From Spirochaetota bacterium (GTDB lineage Bacteria; Spirochaetota; UBA4802; JAFGDQ01): 64,000 bases of DNA. This document shows positions 63,805-64,000 of this stretch, one piece after another. How positions within the stretch are numbered: position 1 is the stretch's first letter; every line of letters begins with the position of its first letter. Below the pieces are notes generated by a model. That model ran no database searches, was not told the DNA's origin, and saw nothing but the letters and a program-made list of their open reading frames with translations. The stretch is taken from contig JAFGDQ010000099.1 in assembly GCA_016932015.1 (NCBI GenBank), positions 20,560 through 84,559 of the forward strand, in the 5' to 3' direction. Position numbers and translations under genes: made by a program.

Positions 63805-64000
63805 TTATTTTTTGTCATTCAGTCTGAATCCGAAATTTTTAGGAATAGTATATTCCTTAAATTCATTATTGAAAAAATCGTCAGTCATCCCTGACATGTA
63901 ATCTATTACAATCTGATGCGTGGAGTTTGACTTTATATAATCTTTGCCCATTTCTTTAAGATAATATAAATTAATGGATGATTCTTTTCTTTTGTTTGAA
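63805..64000 (-). CDS. dGTPase-like HD phosphohydrolase, C-terminal fragment (cut by window)
   Basis: The last 64 residues of a larger minus-strand gene are visible by hand translation. HQIVIDYMSGMTDDFFNNEF is the recognisable end of deoxyguanosine triphosphate triphosphohydrolase-like HD proteins, where DYxxGMTD is typical. It ends KNFGFRLNDKK at a TAA (63805-63807). The HD motif itself lies outside the window. It belongs to the next transcription unit on the minus strand, upstream of the coiled-coil gene with a 213-base gap. Confidence 0.75.
   Translation of the reverse strand, partial: SNKRKESSINLYYLKEMGKDYIKSNSTHQIVIDYMSGMTDDFFNNEFKEYTIPKNFGFRLNDKK

Noticed and set aside
1..64000. CRISPR array or cas genes
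   Set aside because: No repeated 24-40 base units with even spacing were seen, and no Cas motif.

Overview
The window is a low-GC bacterial chromosome segment with a Gram-negative cell plan: a TolC channel with its periplasmic adaptor, a porin-like beta-barrel, several Lol-type lipoproteins and a secreted nuclease. It also encodes chemoreceptors, a diguanylate cyclase, an energy-converting hydrogenase-related (Ehr) membrane complex, butyrate-type CoA metabolism, a molybdenum transhydroxylase-like enzyme and MEP-pathway isoprenoid synthesis (IspF). Together these suggest a motile, strictly anaerobic or fermentative organism. A spirochaete or a neighbouring deep lineage is my best guess, but no marker gene in the window proves it.

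Layout. Bases 1-2000: tolC and a truncated hlyD-type adaptor (minus). Bases 2.5-4.1 kb: a small accessory pocket directly after a tRNA-Arg(TCG). It holds an intact MazE-type antitoxin, a broken mazF, a decayed REP-associated (RAYT) transposase and GTAG-type REP palindromes. Bases 4.1-7.5 kb: a hybrid histidine kinase with five PAS domains, whose stop codon lies inside a REP copy. Bases 7.9-8.75 kb: a metallo-beta-lactamase-fold hydrolase. Bases 9.1-17.0 kb: a seven-gene plus-strand operon with an HTH-EIIA(Ntr) fusion regulator followed by NuoL-, NuoH-, HyfE- and HyfF-like subunits, a hydrogenase-like large subunit without Ni-Fe ligands, and a ferredoxin/small-subunit fusion. This is an Ehr complex rather than a hydrogenase. 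Bases 17.2-20.4 kb: acyl-CoA dehydrogenase, CoA-transferase A and B, and a hotdog thioesterase. Bases 20.7-24.2 kb: an NmrA-like protein, an SDR, a nitroreductase and a truncated DUF262 protein.

Bases 24.3-31.2 kb are a signalling block: two paralogous chemoreceptors flank an orphan amino-acid-type substrate-binding lipoprotein, then a GGEEF diguanylate cyclase. Bases 31.5-42.1 kb are mixed single genes: RlmL-like RNA methyltransferase, secreted NUC1-type nuclease with an EF-hand-like loop, PatB-type C-S lyase, lipoprotein lipase, GNAT, FMN-binding protein, RapA/SNF2-like helicase and an unknown membrane protein. Bases 42.4-46 kb carry a two-subunit molybdopterin/iron-sulfur enzyme of the pyrogallol-phloroglucinol transhydroxylase type behind a predicted promoter and operator. 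Bases 46-52.2 kb carry an Lhr-type helicase, a small tail gene, vapBC, a zinc-ribbon protein and ispF.

Bases 52.2-59.8 kb form an envelope block on the minus strand: a tandem-TAXI lipoprotein, a large beta-rich lipoprotein, an anchored protein that looks like the N-sheet plus superhelical part of large lipid-transfer proteins, and a porin-like protein. The first three are the best candidate for an undescribed system, possibly periplasmic binding or transfer of a hydrophobic ligand. The window closes with an unknown Arg/Lys-rich protein, a nucleosidase, a HEAT-type protein, an anchored coiled-coil protein and the C-terminus of a dGTPase-like HD protein.
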